Made by a program: the position numbers and the translations under genes. Positions 61,009 to 64,000 of a stretch of DNA of 64,000 bases are shown piece after piece (positions within the stretch are counted from its first letter, which is position 1; every line of letters starts with the position of its first letter). This DNA comes from Pseudomonadota bacterium (GTDB lineage Bacteria; Pseudomonadota; Alphaproteobacteria; Sphingomonadales; Sphingomonadaceae), in contig JAJZQN010000011.1 of assembly GCA_021847605.1 (NCBI GenBank), forward strand, positions 37,439 to 101,438, in the 5' to 3' direction. The notes under the pieces were generated by a model. The model searched no databases. It saw nothing but the letters and a program-made list of their open reading frames with translations, and had not been told where the DNA came from.

Positions 61009-63858
61009 ATGCGTCATAATTGGTCTTTGGGGGTTTCCGTGCGTCGATCCGCTTATTTGCTGATGCCATTCATGCTGGGCGCATCGCCAACAGCGCTGAT
61101 GGCGCAGGATGCTCCGCAGGAACATCTGCGCGGCGGTGGCCAGGCGCAGGTGGACGAGGGCGAGGAAATCATCGTCACCGGGCAGAAACTGCGCGGCGCG
61201 GTGATGGGCGATGTTCAGCCCGAACAGATATTATCCTCGGCCGACATTCGCGCGCTGGGCGTCACCTCGATATCCGAACTCATCACCGAATTGTCGCCGC
61301 AGACCAATGGCACGCCGATCATCCTGCTGAATGGCAAGCGGATTTCCAGCTTCTCGGAAATTCAGGACATCCCGTCCGAAGCCATCTCGCGCGCCGACAT
61401 ATTGCCCGAACAGGTTGCCCTTTCCTATGGCTATGCCCCCACGCAAAAGGTGGTGAACATCGTGCTGCGCGAGCGTTTTCGCGCGGAAACTGCTGAAGCA
61501 CGCGGTGGCACCACGACGCAGGGCGGCCGAGAAAATGGTCAGGTGGAGGCTGGCATCCTGCGCATTCAGGGCGACAATCGTTTCACCCTGAACCTCAAAT
61601 ATAGTCGCGCCGCGCAATTGCTGGAAAGCGAACGGGGCATTACCGCTACCGCGCCCAGTCGACCCTATGGGCTGGACGGCAACATCACCGCGCCGACCAT
61701 CGGCAATGAGATAGACCCCGCCCTGTCGGCGCAGGCCGGCCAGACCGTCACCGTCGCGACCGTTCCGGGCAGCGCGGCCAGCGGCGCTCCCAGCCTCTCC
61801 GATTTCGTTTCTGGCGCCAACGCGACACAGGTCAGCGACCTTACCCGCTATCGCACGCTCAGCCCCGCTACCGAGAATTTCTCTGCCAACGCCACGCTGG
61901 CCCGTGCGCTGGGTGGCGTATCGGCGACGCTCAACGGCCGAATGGAATTGTCGGACAGCGATTCACTTCAGGGCTTGTCGTCTGCCGCGCTCGCCCTGCC
62001 TGCGGACAATCCTTTTTCGCCCTTTTCCAATGACGTGATGCTCTATCGTTATCTGGCACAAGCCGGGGCACTGGGGCAGCAGATACGCGGCACCACCGGC
62101 CATGTCGGCCTGACGCTCAACGGCCGGTTGGGCGGTAGCTGGCAATGGTCCTTCACCGGCAATGGCGACCTGTCGATCACGCGGACCCGCACGGATCGGG
62201 GGGTATCGACCGATGCCATTCAGGCCGCCCTTGATGCAGGCGATACCAGCGTCAATCCCTATGGCAGCTTCAGCAGCAACCTCCTCTCCACCCGCCTGAC
62301 CGACCGGGCGCGGGCAAAGAGTCAGGCGCTACAGGGCGATCTGCTGGTCAGCGGCGCATTGTTCGATCTACCTGCGGGTCAGGTGATGACGTCGATCCGG
62401 CTGGGCGCATCGGCCAATGGCTTCACCAGCCGATCGATCCGGTCGGGCGTGGAAAGCAGTTCCGACTATAATCGCGAAATCGGCAGCGGTCAGATCAGTA
62501 TCGACCTGCCGATCACCAGCCGGTCAAAGGATGTGCTGGGCGCGGTCGGCGACATCGGCGTCAATGTGAATGCGGCGGCCCAGCATTATTCCGATTTCGG
62601 TACGCTTTCGACTCTGGGCTATGGCCTGCGCTGGCAACCGATCAAGGCGGTGCAGATTCTTGCCTCCGCCAATCAGGATCGCGCCGCCCCCACCGGCACG
62701 CAGATCACCGATCCGCTTATCTCCACGCCCAACGTCTCGGTATTCGACTATGCAACCGGACAGAGCGTGTTCGTCACCCAATTGTCGGGCGGCAATCCCA
62801 ATCTGCGCGAAAGCGTCCGCAACCAGTTCCGCCTCAGCGCCACGGTCAAGCCGTTCGAAAAGCCCAACCTGACGCTGACCGCCACCTATCTCAACAGCCG
62901 CACCAACAATCCCATTTCCGCCTTCCCTTCGCCCACTCCAGCGATCGAAGCGGCCTTCCCGCAACGCTTCATGCGCGACGGAGACGGCAATCTGCTTCAG
63001 ATAGATGCGCGGCCGATCAACTTCCTGCGTTCGCAAAGCGAACAACTGCGCTGGGGCTTCGACATCAGCTTCACCCTCAAATCCCATATCCAGAAGGTGA
63101 TTGAGGCGTGGCGCGCCGCCGGCAGCAAGTCTGAGGAACGCCCCAAGGAATTGGACGACATCCGCGCCGCCTTCATGCGCAACCGGCCGCAGGGGCAGGA
63201 AGGTGGCCCGCCGCCCGGCGGCGAAAATGGCGGCGGCAACCGGCCTCCGGGCGAAGGCGGCAATAATGCAGGCGGCGGTCCCCGCCCCCCCGGCGGCCCG
63301 GGTGGAGGCTTCAGCTCTCGCGGCCCCGGCGGGCAAGGCGGCGGGCGGCTGACCTTCAGTCTTTACCACACCTGGCACATGACGGAGAATATTCTGATCG
63401 CGCCCGGCGTGGCCCCGCTCGACCTGTTGAACGGCGATGCCACCGGATCGTCGGGCGGTCAGCCCCGGCACGAAGTCGAAGCCCGCGTCGGTTATATGAA
63501 CAACGGCATCGGCGCCCGACTTGGCCTCGACTGGGAAAGCGGCACGCATGTCAATGGCGCGCTGACGGGTACGAGCGGCGGCAGTTCGCGCCTGAATTTC
63601 GGCAGCCTCGCTACCGCCAATCTGCGCATTTTCGCCAATCTGGGCCAAATGCCCGCTTTGGTGAAGGACCATCCCTTCCTGCGCGGCACACGGCTGTCCA
63701 TCGGCATCGACAATATCTTCAACCAGCGGCGCGAGGTGACGGACGCCACCGGCGCGACCCCGCTACGCTATCAGCCGGGCTATCTCGACCCGCTGGGCCG
63801 CACCGTTTCCATCACGTTCCGCAAGTTATTTTCTCCGCAATTCCCCGGCCGTGGTTAA
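61009..63858 (+). CDS. very large TonB-dependent receptor with Gly/Pro-rich insert
   Basis: A 949-residue receptor. The signal peptide is VRRSAYLLMPFMLGASPTAL to LMAQ; the start is ATG 61009 or GTG 61039. The plug is atypical: after EEIIVTGQKLRGAVMGDVQP comes the segment PIILLNGKRISSFSEIQDIP and ISRADILPEQVALSYGYAPT, lacking the usual VLRGPQG motif. Residues about 724-783 are a Gly/Pro-rich linker (QEGGPPPGGENGGG and further) that interrupts the barrel before RLTFSLYHTWHMTENILIAP. The C-terminus is a standard barrel end with SITFRKLFSPQFPGRG. The substrate is unknown; the large insert may form an external loop. Confidence 0.88.
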   Translation: MRHNWSLGVSVRRSAYLLMPFMLGASPTALMAQDAPQEHLRGGGQAQVDEGEEIIVTGQKLRGAVMGDVQPEQILSSADIRALGVTSISELITELSPQTNGTPIILLNGKRISSFSEIQDIPSEAISRADILPEQVALSYGYAPTQKVVNIVLRERFRAETAEARGGTTTQGGRENGQVEAGILRIQGDNRFTLNLKYSRAAQLLESERGITATAPSRPYGLDGNITAPTIGNEIDPALSAQAGQTVTVATVPGSAASGAPSLSDFVSGANATQVSDLTRYRTLSPATENFSANATLARALGGVSATLNGRMELSDSDSLQGLSSAALALPADNPFSPFSNDVMLYRYLAQAGALGQQIRGTTGHVGLTLNGRLGGSWQWSFTGNGDLSITRTRTDRGVSTDAIQAALDAGDTSVNPYGSFSSNLLSTRLTDRARAKSQALQGDLLVSGALFDLPAGQVMTSIRLGASANGFTSRSIRSGVESSSDYNREIGSGQISIDLPITSRSKDVLGAVGDIGVNVNAAAQHYSDFGTLSTLGYGLRWQPIKAVQILASANQDRAAPTGTQITDPLISTPNVSVFDYATGQSVFVTQLSGGNPNLRESVRNQFRLSATVKPFEKPNLTLTATYLNSRTNNPISAFPSPTPAIEAAFPQRFMRDGDGNLLQIDARPINFLRSQSEQLRWGFDISFTLKSHIQKVIEAWRAAGSKSEERPKELDDIRAAFMRNRPQGQEGGPPPGGENGGGNRPPGEGGNNAGGGPRPPGGPGGGFSSRGPGGQGGGRLTFSLYHTWHMTENILIAPGVAPLDLLNGDATGSSGGQPRHEVEARVGYMNNGIGARLGLDWESGTHVNGALTGTSGGSSRLNFGSLATANLRIFANLGQMPALVKDHPFLRGTRLSIGIDNIFNQRREVTDATGATPLRYQPGYLDPLGRTVSITFRKLFSPQFPGRG

Positions 63859-63953
63859 ACCTGCATTAGCCAGTTACAGCGTGATGCGTGAAAATTGAAT
63901 CGGGCGATTCCCAAGGTGCGAGATTTATGATTCTCTCGGGCTGGAGGTGGCCG

Positions 63954-64000
63954 ATGGGAAAATCGCATTCGATGGATCTTCGCAAGCGCGTGTATGGAGG
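63954..64000 (+). mobile_element. 5' end of an IS630-type transposase (cut by window end)
   Basis: The ATG at 63954 opens MGKSHSMDLRKRVYGG, the N-terminus of IS630-family transposases (helix-turn-helix start MDLRKRV). Only 15 codons are seen. The terminal repeat upstream cannot be fixed without the other end. It follows the TonB receptor by 95 bases. Confidence 0.6.

Noticed and set aside
1..64000. tRNA genes, rRNA genes or CRISPR arrays
   Set aside because: No tRNA-like cloverleaf, rRNA sequence or regularly spaced repeat array was noticed. A tRNAscan-SE and CRISPR search would settle this.

Overview
The window is GC-rich chromosomal DNA that reads as a sphingomonad (Alphaproteobacteria, Sphingomonadaceae; Sphingobium or Sphingomonas type). 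Grounds: the rpmF-plsX-fabH-ihfA-merR order, a phasin next to a class I PHA synthase, TonB receptors with sphingomonad-style signal peptides, a MerC-domain protein behind a Zur-like operator, DUF3617 lipoproteins, and copies of a GTTCGTTTCGAGCGAAG-type intergenic palindrome. Nearly all DNA is coding, and no rRNA, tRNA, CRISPR array or complete mobile element was seen. The genus is an inference.

Layout. 1-5.1 kb: an ABC exporter, a PilZ protein, then a leftward tonB-exbB-exbD-exbD energy-transduction operon. 5.3-9.7 kb: a secreted unknown, homoserine dehydrogenase, a small exported unknown, class II fructose-bisphosphatase and a MerC-type membrane protein. 9.8-16.4 kb: a MASE1-PAS-GGDEF cyclase, catalase, and the glpK-glpD glycerol pair. 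16.5-20.5 kb: an unknown acidic protein, clpS, phasin and PHA synthase; the phasin/synthase spacer carries a perfect 17-bp inverted repeat that looks like paired PhaR operators. 20.7-27.0 kb: a tightly coupled rightward set (alaC, an unannotated 55-residue membrane ORF, DUF2721, an orphan [2Fe-2S] oxidase subunit, DinG-like helicase, SixA-like phosphatase, GNAT). 27.0-30.1 kb: the leftward rpmF-plsX-fabH-ihfA-merR operon.

30.3-36.7 kb: MAPEG protein, Rrf2 regulator with a metallo-hydrolase, a RidA/Spx-like/GlpQ operon, an acidic small protein with a textbook EcfG promoter, a group II truncated globin with an FNR box, a thermonuclease, a glycine-zipper protein and a frameshifted DUF4160/DUF2442 remnant. 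36.8-42.5 kb: nrdA-nrdB behind two NrdR boxes, a 685-bp leader region, and class I fumarase. 42.6-49.7 kb: TonB receptor, DUF3667, EamA transporter, soluble chemoreceptor, an orphan gene and YnfA. 49.7-64 kb: NAPE-PLD-like hydrolase, two DUF3617 lipoproteins, uvrB, an NCS1 permease with nucleoside hydrolase and S41 protease, a 2OG-Fe(II) oxygenase, an M28 peptidase, a very large TonB receptor with a Gly/Pro-rich insert, and the 5' end of an IS630-type transposase running off the window.

Most of the window is housekeeping. The most useful new information is regulatory (PhaR-, NrdR-, FNR-, EcfG- and Zur-like sites that fit the genes beside them), plus a coupled small-ORF/DUF2721/orphan ferredoxin-domain cluster. 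I do not see a convincing defence island, secondary-metabolite cluster or other large novel system.
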